Position numbers and translations under genes: made by a program. Source: Nanobdellota archaeon (GTDB taxonomy: Archaea; Nanobdellota; Nanobdellia; Parvarchaeales; Parvarchaeaceae). Taken from it: a stretch of DNA of 23,749 bases. Below, piece by piece: positions 13,793 to 20,574 of this stretch (position 1 is its first letter; every line of letters starts with the position of its first letter). The stretch covers positions 1-23,749 of the forward strand of contig JAKATQ010000012.1 in assembly GCA_021818665.1 (NCBI GenBank), read 5' to 3'. The notes beneath the pieces are model-generated. The model saw only the letters and a list, made by a program, of their open reading frames with translations. It was not told the origin of the DNA and ran no database searches.

Positions 13793-13804
13793 GATATATA
13801 AAAA
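13793..13804 (-). promoter_or_regulatory. TATA-like box of locus B operon
   Basis: On the minus strand this reads TTTTTATATATC, centred 25 nt upstream of the ATG at 13773. It decides the start of the 586-residue protein and implies a leaderless mRNA for the five-gene operon. Confidence 0.65.
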
Positions 13805-13873
13805 CTATTAAAAACGTTCAATCAGCGCGGCGCGCGAGATGATTGTCGCCGCCAAAAACCGGCGCTACTAAAG

Positions 13874-13883
13874 ACTTATAAGT
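13874..13883 (+). promoter_or_regulatory. TATA-like box for the nucleotidyltransferase gene
   Basis: ACTTATAAGT (self-complementary) lies about 53 nt upstream of the ATG at 13932, so the transcript should have a leader of about 25-30 nt, unlike most genes here. Confidence 0.5.
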
Positions 13884-13918
13884 GATTGCCATCTTAGATT
13901 TTAGTAGATTGATAATTT

Positions 13919-13924
13919 GGAGGT
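13919..13924 (+). promoter_or_regulatory. Shine-Dalgarno GGAGGT deciding the start at 13932
   Basis: GGAGGT ends 7 nt before the ATG at 13932. It overlaps the first codons of a possible upstream TTG start (13917), which argues for the ATG. This is the clearest ribosome binding site in the window. Confidence 0.7.
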
Positions 13925-13931
13925 ATTTTGT

Positions 13932-15020
13932 ATGCATCAAACCGAAAATGTAAACCCAGCTGAAGCTGCTCTAAACCGGCTCTTCTCCACGGTGGAAGCC
14001 CTTTCGTCTAAAATAGACGAACTAAATGAAAGAGTTGATTACCTCGGATCTTTTGTAGGACTGGAAATAGGGGATGACGGGAAAAATGAGCACGTTGAGC
14101 CTCCCGGGCAGCTTGCGGGCCTTTCTTTTGACGTCCTTGGAAAACTGCTGTCGGCCAAGGATGCGAACAGCGTAAGGGCTTATTTCTTGAGAGTCTTGAG
14201 TCTTTTCAGGAGGTACATAAAATCCATAGTAGTGTTCGGGAGCTCGAAGACCAAGAACGGTGTTACAAGCACTTCGGACATAGACGTCGCATTCATAGTG
14301 GATGACACAGACATCCAGAAATTCACACTCGAACAACTAAAGGAGAGGTTGTTCACGAAGATGGCGGAGATAGCGAGAGACTTTTCCGAAAAGATACATG
14401 CGCAGGCTTACCCGCTTTCCGAATTTTGGTCGTCGATAATAAAGCCAAATCCGGTCATATTGACGCTGCTTAGGGATGGTGTGGCGGTTTACGACACCGG
14501 CTACTTCGTGCCCATACAGATGCTATACAGGACGGGGAACATAGTCCCGACTAAAGAATCGATAGACAGCAACATAGAGGCGGCCGAGGGCGTGCTGATG
14601 CTTGCTGATAACGTGCTAACGACGAAACTTCCGCTCGATCTGTACCAGGCTGTGGTGAGCGCCGGGCAGGCGCTGCTTATGGAGCTAGGTTACCTGCCGC
14701 CGGTCCCTAAGGAAGTCGCAAAGCACCTGCAGACCGTGGCGGTCGAGAAGGAAAAGATGCTCACAAAAGAAGACATAACGAAGGTCGACGAGGTCGTATC
14801 GTGGTTCAAGAAGATAGACCATGGCGAGCTAAAGACGGTCTCTGGCGAGGAGTACGGCAGGAAACAAAAGATTGCAAAAGAGTTCGTAGACAAGGTATTG
14901 GGGATAATCGATAAGATGCGTGAAAAGAAAGGCGTGCCCAAGCCGGCTATAGACAACACACTGATGAAAAAAGCCGAGACTAACGCCGAGGGCAAGTACG
15001 CGGTAAAGCCGCAGACGTGA
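13932..15020 (+). CDS. Nucleotidyltransferase (MNT-type) with C-terminal HEPN-like helical domain
   Basis: The 362-residue protein has a short N-terminal coiled coil (about residues 12-42, VEALSSKIDELNERVDYL), then a minimal nucleotidyltransferase domain with VVFGSS (100-105) and TSDIDVAF (114-121), the GS...DxD metal and nucleotide site of the polymerase-beta superfamily. The C-terminal third is helical (LYQAVVSAGQALLMELGY...VPKEVAKHL) and resembles HEPN-type bundles, but no clear R-x4-6-H RNase motif is visible. In toxin-antitoxin pairs MNT and HEPN are separate genes; here they are in one chain and no toxin neighbour is seen, so a cellular transferase is more likely. It has a strong ribosome binding site. 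The substrate is unknown. eL33 follows after 4 nt. Confidence 0.75.
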   Translation: MHQTENVNPAEAALNRLFSTVEALSSKIDELNERVDYLGSFVGLEIGDDGKNEHVEPPGQLAGLSFDVLGKLLSAKDANSVRAYFLRVLSLFRRYIKSIVVFGSSKTKNGVTSTSDIDVAFIVDDTDIQKFTLEQLKERLFTKMAEIARDFSEKIHAQAYPLSEFWSSIIKPNPVILTLLRDGVAVYDTGYFVPIQMLYRTGNIVPTKESIDSNIEAAEGVLMLADNVLTTKLPLDLYQAVVSAGQALLMELGYLPPVPKEVAKHLQTVAVEKEKMLTKEDITKVDEVVSWFKKIDHGELKTVSGEEYGRKQKIAKEFVDKVLGIIDKMREKKGVPKPAIDNTLMKKAETNAEGKYAVKPQT

Positions 15021-15024
15021 GAAT

Positions 15025-15279
15025 ATGTCTATGAAGATCGTTTCATTCAGACGAGGGCGAAAGACCCAGACTCTCAACCAAGCAGTGGTAAGGATAACCG
15101 GCGTCGACGACCGTGAAGCCGCTAGCAAATACATAGGCAAGAGGGTAGAAATAAAATTCTCTACCAATTTCATAAGAGGCGTCGTCACGAGAGCGCACGG
15201 CGACAATGGGAGAGTGATCGTCAGATTCAGGCGCGGCCTTCCAGGGCAAGCGATAACGAAAGAATTAAGGCAACTCTAA
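15025..15279 (+). CDS. rpl35ae: Ribosomal protein eL33 (L35Ae)
   Basis: The 84-residue protein carries the family pattern: KTQTLNQAVVRI (beta 1), SKYIGKRVEIKF, IRGVVTRAHGDNGRVIVRFRRGLPGQAI. It is a beta-barrel protein of the large ribosomal subunit, of normal length for archaea. It starts 4 nt after the nucleotidyltransferase stop, so it is probably co-transcribed with it; translation could begin at the first ATG (15025) or the second (15031). The last 15 nt overlap the convergent Trm1 gene. Confidence 0.9.
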   Translation: MSMKIVSFRRGRKTQTLNQAVVRITGVDDREAASKYIGKRVEIKFSTNFIRGVVTRAHGDNGRVIVRFRRGLPGQAITKELRQL

Positions 15280-16317
15280 ACGCTCGGATTGCGCGATTAT
15301 TTCTGCGATATCTCCGCTGGTTCTGAAGCCTTTCTCGTTCAGGACCGTACGTACTCCGATACTGTCGATTTTCATCTCTTTTTGCTTCAGATATGACGAC
15401 ATCTCGTCTGTGGTGTAATACGATACTTCGTCGCTTTCGCACCCCATCGCTGACAGATACTCGCGTGCCTTCTCGTCCTCGGCGTATGACGACATTCTCT
15501 TGACCAGTTGCCTGTCAAAGAGCTTATCGAGCCACAGCGGCCCTATCTCCACCATATGTTCGCTACAATAAGCACATTTATCTCGGTACTTGCCTATAGT
15601 CCTCGCAGGACATGAAAGACACTGGTACACAAAGCCCATCTTTCTCGAGATATCCGGCTTGCCTACAGACAGGTACACTCTCACATAGTGTTTCCTGACA
15701 TCAAAGAACAAGGGTCTTATCGAGCGTCCGTAGATGTTCGCTATCTCTTCCGCGCGTCTTATCAATATCCTGAGTCCTATCTCATTGAAATAAGATGTCC
15801 TGAACGACTTCGCCCCGTATTTCAGCTCGCATGCTTTGCGAGCTTTTCCATAAAGTGCTGCTGTGTCCGTAGCGGTTATCGATAGCACGCCGCCGTATTT
15901 TACCTTCGGAACCGCCTGCATCATGTATTTCACCGGAGAACCGAAAGGGTCAATGTCCAGGTAGTCATATCCTTTTTGTGATGAAAAAATCGACATTGCA
16001 TCGTTGTGCGAAACCGATACCTTCGCTTTTAGCACACTCTTGTTAAGTTTGACGTTTTTTTCTATCGTCTTACTGGTTTTTACGTCATTTATTTCCATCG
16101 AGGCGAAGGCATTTGTTTCTGCGGCTAGCCTGAGCCCCCTTATGCCGCTTCCTGCAAAAAGGTCTATGCCTGAAAGGCTCTTTTTCCCGAGAGCTTTGAA
16201 AAACAAGACGTTCATGTCTCTATCGAAACTGCGTATCGGATTAAAGAAGACTCTGGCAGATCTAGTCTGTTTGTCTACGGCGAAGAATTTTATTCTGCCT
16301 TCTTGGAACAACTCCAT
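15265..16317 (-). CDS. trm1: tRNA (guanine26-N2)-dimethyltransferase Trm1
   Basis: The 350-residue protein has the Trm1 layout: N-terminal EGRIKFF and VFFNPIRSFDRD, the SAM-binding IDLFAGSGIRGLR (residues 51-63), the acidic strand MEIND, the catalytic motif DIDPFGSP (121-128), and a C-terminal zinc ribbon QCLSC...DKCAYC. It methylates N2 of G26 in tRNA using S-adenosylmethionine and prevents misfolding between the D and anticodon stems. The tRNA-Thr in this window has G at the position equivalent to 26, so it is a plausible substrate. The length is slightly short for the family (about 370-390). It is convergent with eL33 and overlaps it by 15 nt. Confidence 0.93.
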   Translation of the reverse strand: MELFQEGRIKFFAVDKQTRSARVFFNPIRSFDRDMNVLFFKALGKKSLSGIDLFAGSGIRGLRLAAETNAFASMEINDVKTSKTIEKNVKLNKSVLKAKVSVSHNDAMSIFSSQKGYDYLDIDPFGSPVKYMMQAVPKVKYGGVLSITATDTAALYGKARKACELKYGAKSFRTSYFNEIGLRILIRRAEEIANIYGRSIRPLFFDVRKHYVRVYLSVGKPDISRKMGFVYQCLSCPARTIGKYRDKCAYCSEHMVEIGPLWLDKLFDRQLVKRMSSYAEDEKAREYLSAMGCESDEVSYYTTDEMSSYLKQKEMKIDSIGVRTVLNEKGFRTSGDIAEIIAQSERLELP

Positions 16318-16446
16318 GTAAAATTCACTTATGCGCTTCGACTAGGCGTGTCACGGTTTCCGCCAACGATTGCATCCCGTCTGATAGTTTTTTGGCGCTC
16401 TTTGCATTCACTGATTACTGAAGTGGGCCGCTGTATTCTATGAGGA

Positions 16447-16483
16447 TTAAATCCCCGAAGCAGCGCCTCCGGTTTAGATTTAA
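16447..16483 (-). other. Hairpin 3' of the TFB gene
   Basis: On the minus strand GTTAAATC...GATTTAA (7-bp perfect arms at 16477-16483 and 16447-16453) encloses a second stem, CCGGAG with CTTCGG, that needs a G-U pair, around the loop GCGCTG. The pairing is better on the minus strand than on the plus strand, so it may be formed in the TFB transcript, 17 nt after its stop codon. It could be a processing or termination element. The remaining part of the 182-nt gap before trm1 shows nothing I recognise. Confidence 0.45.
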
Positions 16484-16499
16484 CGCCGACCATAGGCTT

Positions 16500-17423
16500 T
16501 TACTCCTCTATTTTAAATCTTTCCTTTAGATTTAACGCTAAGTAAAGCTCTTTATATCTATTTCTTATGGTTACTTCAGTTATGCCTGCGGCTTTTGCTG
16601 CGTCGCGCTGCGTCTTCTTCTCCTTATTTATCAGCGTGGCTACGTAAAGCACCGCGGCCGCGATGCCCATCGGCCCCTTGCCACTGGTTAGCCCTTTGCT
16701 CTCCGCTTCTTTTAATAGTTTTACAGCGTCGGCTACCGTCTTGTTCGATACTTTCAGTTCAGCAGCGAACTTGTATATGTAATCGCTAGGTGATGTGGGC
16801 AGTATCTTTATGCCGAGTTCTCGGCAAAGCAGTCTGTAAGCTTTTCCGACCTCTTTGCGCTCCACGTCGAACGTTTCGGAAATCTCGTCAAGTGTTATTG
16901 GTCTCATGTATTTTCTTGCTGCGGCGTACAAAGCACCGGCTATTACGCTCTCCATCGACCTGCCTCTGACTAGACGTCTACTTATAGCTTCTCTGTACAT
17001 CTTCGCAGCCTCTTCCTGGATAACATTCGATACGTGAAGCCTGTTACTTGCATGCCTTAGTTCGTTTAGAGCGAATTTCAGATTCCTCTCAAAAGCGGTG
17101 GATATCCTAGGCTGCCATTTTCTTAGTTTGTAAAAGGTACGCCTGTTGGTGTTTGAAAGCTTTATGGATTCGCTGGCCTTGCCTATAACTGTGCTGGTCC
17201 CTTTGTCATACTTGGCATAGCTGAGTGGTGAGCCCATCCTACCCTTACCCTCATCTCTTTCGTCTTCGAATGATCGCCACTCTCTACCGTAGTCGATCAT
17301 ATCACTTTCGAGGACGTATCCGCATTTCTGACACACGGATTCTCCAGTCGTTTTATCGTATAGTACCGTGTCGCTGCCACACGAGGGGCATTTCGACGTC
17401 GATTTACTGGTTATCGCTCTCAT
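16500..17423 (-). CDS. tfb: Transcription initiation factor B (TFB)
   Basis: The 307-residue protein has an N-terminal zinc ribbon (CPSC at 12-15, CQKC at 31-34), a B-finger-like stretch (DYGREWRSFEDE), and two cyclin folds (first with ...SVIAGALYAAARKY, second with ...GPMGIAAAVLYVATL and an HTH at TQRDAAKAAGITEVTIRNRYKEL). It binds TBP-TATA DNA and recruits RNA polymerase. The ATG at 17423 is preferred over an upstream TTG (17441), because the TATA-like box at 17454-17463 would place transcription start near 17432. No second TFB is in the window. An inverted repeat at 17476-17508 lies just upstream of its core promoter. Confidence 0.95.
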   Translation of the reverse strand: MRAITSKSTSKCPSCGSDTVLYDKTTGESVCQKCGYVLESDMIDYGREWRSFEDERDEGKGRMGSPLSYAKYDKGTSTVIGKASESIKLSNTNRRTFYKLRKWQPRISTAFERNLKFALNELRHASNRLHVSNVIQEEAAKMYREAISRRLVRGRSMESVIAGALYAAARKYMRPITLDEISETFDVERKEVGKAYRLLCRELGIKILPTSPSDYIYKFAAELKVSNKTVADAVKLLKEAESKGLTSGKGPMGIAAAVLYVATLINKEKKTQRDAAKAAGITEVTIRNRYKELYLALNLKERFKIEE

Positions 17424-17453
17424 AGCAAACTTTAAATACAATGGTTGCAGCCT

Positions 17454-17463
17454 CTATATAAAG
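17454..17463 (-). promoter_or_regulatory. TATA-like box of tfb
   Basis: On the minus strand this reads CTTTATATAG, centred about 35 nt upstream of the ATG at 17423, giving a predicted leader of about 9 nt. Confidence 0.6.
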
Positions 17464-17475
17464 TTTTGCTTTTTT

Positions 17476-17508
17476 ACAAAGTCGCTGGCTCTCTTGATTC
17501 GACTTTGT
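17476..17508. repeat. 9-bp inverted repeat upstream of the tfb promoter
   Basis: ACAAAGTCG (17476-17484) and CGACTTTGT (17500-17508) are perfect inverted 9-mers with a 15-nt spacer. They lie about 12 nt upstream of the tfb TATA-like box and also upstream of the plus-strand gene at 17592. An operator for either gene, or a small RNA hairpin, is possible. Confidence 0.5.
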
Positions 17509-17591
17509 TTCCAGGTCATTTACTTTCCTATTTATACTTTTATTTGTGCTGTATTATTTTAATAGCTCTTCAGTATGGAAAGACGAACTAA

Positions 17592-17780
17592 TTGAGCCGC
17601 TCGCTTTTGCGGGTGGGCGAGGGCACCTTCTTAGTTATTATTGGAGCGGCACTTTTTAACTTAGTAACGCCCGATTTAGTTATAATTGTCAGTATTTTTA
17701 TAATCCTGTTGGATGCGGTTATAACTGAGAGATTTGGAGAGCCGAAAAACAAAAGTGTATCAATAAAGCTGAATACTTAA
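17592..17780 (+). CDS. Small hydrophobic protein, two possible membrane helices (hypothetical)
   Basis: The longest reading starts at a TTG (17592) and gives 62 residues; a GTG at 17613 is an alternative that leaves VGEGTFLVIIGAALFNLV at the start. The protein is hydrophobic from about residue 12 to 43 with a break at TPD, so two short helices are likely, and it ends with a charged tail. AT-rich TATA-like stretches lie at 17530-17540 and 17551-17565. There is no ATG start, no homologue I recognise and no coupled neighbour, so it could be spurious. It would be convergent with the next gene, with a hairpin between them. Confidence 0.4.
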   Translation: MSRSLLRVGEGTFLVIIGAALFNLVTPDLVIIVSIFIILLDAVITERFGEPKNKSVSIKLNT

Positions 17781-17819
17781 AAATATTCAAAATTACAAGA
17801 AAAATTGGCACTACTAAAG

Positions 17820-17859
17820 GCTAAAATCTAGTGGAGACTCTCAGCGACTCCATTTTAGC
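17820..17859. other. Hairpin between convergent genes
   Basis: GCTAAAA and TGGAG (left, separated by TCTAG) pair with CTCCA and TTTTAGC (right), leaving an 11-nt loop. It sits between the stops of the convergent genes ending at 17780 and 17877. A two-way terminator or RNA-stability element is plausible; it lacks a clear T run. Confidence 0.4.
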
Positions 17860-17876
17860 GGCTTGCTCTGCGACGT

Positions 17877-18275
17877 TTAACTTTGCGAGTCGTAAGCGTG
17901 GACGGCCCGCTTTATGGTATCTTTTTGTTTTCCTGTTAAGCCGTCTCTGTGTTTTTCAACGTAGCCGAACGTGTCTCCTATAGCGTTTAAGCCGACATCT
18001 CTCATCGTAGACTTGCTCCTTATCGCTTCTTCAGTAGGGCGTTGTCTAAAAGTGAATCTAACGTAATCCTGCCTCTTCGGGTTTTCTTCGCTCTTCAGCG
18101 GCGGATGGTAGTCCAATCTACCATAATGCGATGATCTTAGTGGATCCTGCAATATGCCTTCCAGTACTGTCTCTTCCGTGGCCTCATTTTCCCTGCTGAG
18201 GCGATTTATCCTGACTATGCCGTCCCTGTCTATAACGACAGCTATCCCTTCAATTACGTATTGTTTTCCTTCCAC
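17877..18275 (-). CDS. ORFan, 132-aa charged protein
   Basis: I do not recognise this protein. The 132 residues are charged and soluble, with a beta-rich start (KQYVIEGIAVVIDRDGIVRINRL) and a helical end. There are no cysteines and no membrane segment. Start is a GTG at 18275, supported by a strong TATA-like box (TTTATATAAAT at 18296-18306 on the minus strand) 26 nt upstream, so the transcript would be leaderless. Together with the next two upstream genes it forms a patch of poorly conserved reading frames between core genes, which may mark a variable region. Confidence 0.6.
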   Translation of the reverse strand: MEGKQYVIEGIAVVIDRDGIVRINRLSRENEATEETVLEGILQDPLRSSHYGRLDYHPPLKSEENPKRQDYVRFTFRQRPTEEAIRSKSTMRDVGLNAIGDTFGYVEKHRDGLTGKQKDTIKRAVHAYDSQS

Positions 18276-18295
18276 TTTATATTTAACAGAATATA

Positions 18296-18306
18296 ATTTA
18301 TATAAA
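18296..18306 (-). promoter_or_regulatory. TATA-like box of the 132-aa ORFan
   Basis: On the minus strand TTTATATAAAT is centred 26 nt upstream of the GTG start at 18275. The rest of the 177-nt gap to 18453 shows no gene I can support. Confidence 0.6.
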
Positions 18307-18452
18307 TACTTTTCGGTAGTGATATTTTACTGTTTTGGACCGCGTCGCCGGTGCTCAACCGCTTTACGGTGTCTCTTAAGAAGCCGCCCCATCGCTCATT
18401 TCGAATCTATTGGCGCCTAAGTCAAAAGAATCTATATCTATCATACCATCTC

Positions 18453-19049
18453 CTATCTCAGGGAAACATCGCCGTACGGGTGCGTCACGCGGAAAATATA
18501 ATCGTAACACTCTGAAAGGACGAGACTCTTTTTTTGGTCTGCGTATAGCATCTGCATCCAATCTTTGCAGAATATCTTTTCATCGTCCGGATTAAGAGGC
18601 GTCCATCCGTTTTTAAACATTAAAATAGAAGACGCCGATTCTAATTGCCGCGGCTGCTTTTCTGTCTCACGTTTTTCGGAAAGAGCGGATAGAAAACTCT
18701 TATAAGCTTCGAGCTCAGTCGCGTCCGTGTAAAAGGTAGTAACTGTCAGGTTGCCGAGTCTGGGTGCTTTGATATAAGTGGAATTATGACTCTCCGTCAA
18801 GTCTGCCCGGCCCGCTTGCAGAACGCTTTTACTTCTATCGGTTGTTGGGAAGGCAACTGATATGTATCCGGCAAAAAAAGACATCGTGTAAACTTTCATG
18901 TCTCGCCCATATCCTCCGGATTTTGTCCAAGTTATCGCGCCTTGGCCGAAGATTACTGACAGGCACTCCTCCCATACTTCCTTTACCCGGCGTTTCTGAA
19001 CCGATTCTGGCGACCATTTCTCCTTAACGCCACTAAGGATAGAGTTCAA
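18453..19049 (-). CDS. ORFan, 198-aa soluble protein
   Basis: I do not recognise this protein. It has 198 residues, starts at a TTG (19049) and looks like a mixed alpha/beta soluble domain: a helical basic start (VKEKWSPESVQKRRVKEVWEEC), a beta-rich centre (MKVYTMSFFAGYISVAFP and LGNLTVTTFYTD) and a helical end. No catalytic motif is obvious. A TATA-like box (GTTTAAATATC at 19077-19087 on the minus strand) lies about 33 nt upstream of the TTG, consistent with a short leader and supporting this non-ATG start. The first in-frame ATG is near residue 51 and would remove the helical start. Confidence 0.55.
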   Translation of the reverse strand: MNSILSGVKEKWSPESVQKRRVKEVWEECLSVIFGQGAITWTKSGGYGRDMKVYTMSFFAGYISVAFPTTDRSKSVLQAGRADLTESHNSTYIKAPRLGNLTVTTFYTDATELEAYKSFLSALSEKRETEKQPRQLESASSILMFKNGWTPLNPDDEKIFCKDWMQMLYADQKKSLVLSECYDYIFRVTHPYGDVSLR

Positions 19050-19100
19050 ATTCGTTTCAACTCTAAGATTTTATGGGATATTTAAACCTTGCAGTCTCGT

Positions 19101-19784
19101 CTATTCTTCTATTTTCTTTGACTTTGCTTGGTTCTGCTGCTCTTCCGTACGGAAGCCTCTTGATTTGTCGAAAAAGTAGCCTGTCCCCTTATGATACTTG
19201 TCCACCACCTCCTCCAGTTCGGTGTGGAACGGTCCGTCATAACAGTCACCGGATTTCTGTATCTGGATTATCTCGTAAGCCGTATTGACTCTTCTTTTGT
19301 ACTCGTCTTTTATGTCGAACAGCGCGCCGACCATCCCGTTGATTATATAACTGTGAGCCTTATTGGTTATCTTCTTGTGCATCTGGAGTGCGGACCTCTC
19401 TAAAGCTCCGCACGTCTGTGCAAATATATAATAGCGTAGTTCTTCCTTCCATGCGCCTTTCTCGACCATCTTTCTTGGTACAAGTTGTATAAGCCGCGTT
19501 AGGGAATAATTCAGTTCGCCTAGCCACGGACAGTCGTAATCGTGCTTCTTCGAGATCTCGAACATCGCATGGGCTAATGCATCCTCTGTGGATTTTGGGA
19601 TACTGCCCTTCTTACCTATCTGCAGACGATAGAGTGTATTGACTATAGAGAGTATACTCCTCTCATAGAGTACAGAGATGTGAGCGGTACCTTTCATCTC
19701 TGCCAGTTCAGAAGCTATCCTATCAGCTAGGGCGGATACCTTCTCATCCAATAGCGGCCTGTCTTCTTGAGGTATATAAGGCAT
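19101..19784 (-). CDS. Conserved uncharacterised protein of the MPYIPQEDR / GELNY type
   Basis: The 227-residue protein begins MPYIPQEDRPLLDEKVSAL and contains GELNYSLTRLI in its middle. That combination is typical of an uncharacterised family found in bacteria, phages and some archaea (I associate it with DUF6899, not verified). Family members I recall are shorter, about 100-150 residues, with a similar 'Y.....N...G.LE' helix; here YYIFAQTCGALERSALQ plays that role. The whole protein looks helical and has a charged tail. It starts 1 nt after the stop of the uridine phosphorylase gene, so the two are co-transcribed. Whether this reflects nucleoside metabolism or a mobile origin is not clear. 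Confidence 0.6.
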   Translation of the reverse strand: MPYIPQEDRPLLDEKVSALADRIASELAEMKGTAHISVLYERSILSIVNTLYRLQIGKKGSIPKSTEDALAHAMFEISKKHDYDCPWLGELNYSLTRLIQLVPRKMVEKGAWKEELRYYIFAQTCGALERSALQMHKKITNKAHSYIINGMVGALFDIKDEYKRRVNTAYEIIQIQKSGDCYDGPFHTELEEVVDKYHKGTGYFFDKSRGFRTEEQQNQAKSKKIEE

Positions 19785-19785
19785 A

Positions 19786-20499
19786 TCACTCGGCCCCCGC
19801 TAAGACATCCAGGACTATGCGCCCGGTTTCTTTAGCTATCTTGTGCATCTCTTCGACTGGCATGAACGGAAGTTTTTCATTCTGATTGTCAACGACCATC
19901 AACGCCGATGCAGTCTTGAATCCTCTTATCTGGCCCAGCATAAAAAGCGCTGCGCATTCCATCTCTATACCTACAAAATTCATCCGAGCGAGTTCCGGCG
20001 CATATTTACTTTCAGCGTAAAACGCGTCTGCGGAAAAAACCGGCCCGACGTGGTAGCGTATACCAGTTTTAGAAAAACCCTTGATCAGCGCCGACGTGAG
20101 GCCAAAGTCTGGTGCTGGTGCCAAGTTTATGCCAGACGCGTACACTCCTATCGTTCCTCCTGGATCAGACGAAGCCGAATTCGGTATCACTACATCTCCA
20201 TAAGTCTGCCCTGTCTGTAACCCCCCACATGTCCCCAGACGGATTATCTTGTTCGCGCCGAAAGCGTGTGCTTCCTCCACCGCTATCGCTAAAGACGGCG
20301 CGCCTATCCCATGCGACATGAGACTGACAGGAGTGCCTCTGTACTCGCCCGTATACACGACATATCTGTATGTATTGATTACTTTTACGTTATCTAGGAG
20401 TTTGGACAACTCTTTCAGTCTCTCCGGGTCGCCGCTGGTAAGTACGGCCTCTGCGATGCGCCCGCCCGTTGGCTTTATGTGTTGCGGCTGTATGGTCAT
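19786..20499 (-). CDS. Uridine phosphorylase-like nucleoside phosphorylase
   Basis: The 237-residue protein is a PNP/UDP-family phosphorylase: TSGDPER (residues 21-27, phosphate binding), HGIGAPS (63-69), RLGTCGG (87-93) and GIEMECAAL (177-185, ribose-binding glutamates E179 and E181). These enzymes split nucleosides with phosphate into base and ribose-1-phosphate for salvage. The EMEC motif and the hexamer-type length fit the uridine phosphorylase subgroup, but purine nucleosides or MTA cannot be excluded. It is the first gene of a two-gene operon, with a TATA-like box (GTATTTATAG at 20521-20530 on the minus strand) 26 nt upstream of the ATG. Confidence 0.88.
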   Translation of the reverse strand: MTIQPQHIKPTGGRIAEAVLTSGDPERLKELSKLLDNVKVINTYRYVVYTGEYRGTPVSLMSHGIGAPSLAIAVEEAHAFGANKIIRLGTCGGLQTGQTYGDVVIPNSASSDPGGTIGVYASGINLAPAPDFGLTSALIKGFSKTGIRYHVGPVFSADAFYAESKYAPELARMNFVGIEMECAALFMLGQIRGFKTASALMVVDNQNEKLPFMPVEEMHKIAKETGRIVLDVLAGAE

Positions 20500-20520
20500 A
20501 GTCCGTAATTATTGACGGTT

Positions 20521-20530
20521 CTATAAATAC
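20521..20530 (-). promoter_or_regulatory. TATA-like box of the uridine phosphorylase operon
   Basis: On the minus strand this reads GTATTTATAG, centred 26 nt before the ATG at 20499. It is divergent from the box at 20545-20554. Confidence 0.6.
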
Positions 20531-20544
20531 CTTAAATCCTATAG

Positions 20545-20554
20545 CATTAAATTA
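20545..20554 (+). promoter_or_regulatory. TATA-like box of the class III signal-peptide gene at 20575
   Basis: CATTAAATTA is centred 26 nt upstream of the ATG at 20575. Confidence 0.5.
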
Positions 20555-20574
20555 GAGCCTGTATTCAATAATGT

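Noticed and set aside
13774..13821. TTG start at 13821 for the 586-residue protein
   Set aside because: It would lie upstream of the TATA-like box at 13793-13804, which points to the ATG at 13773.
13847..13864. Short GC-rich inverted repeat CGCCG/CGGCG in the divergent region
   Set aside because: Five base pairs in a GC-rich stretch is expected by chance.
13932..15020. MNT-HEPN toxin-antitoxin module
   Set aside because: Both parts are in one chain, the RNase motif is not visible, and the neighbours are core genes.
16321..16446. Possible C/D box small RNA or split tRNA in the gap between trm1 and tfb
   Set aside because: No proper box C with box D pair and no TTC-type T arm could be found on either strand.
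18376..18444. Possible 22-residue acidic microprotein on the minus strand (MIDIDSFDLGANRFEMS...) just after the stop of the 198-residue ORFan, with GGAG upstream
   Set aside because: Too short to support without conservation or expression data; chance frames of this length are common.
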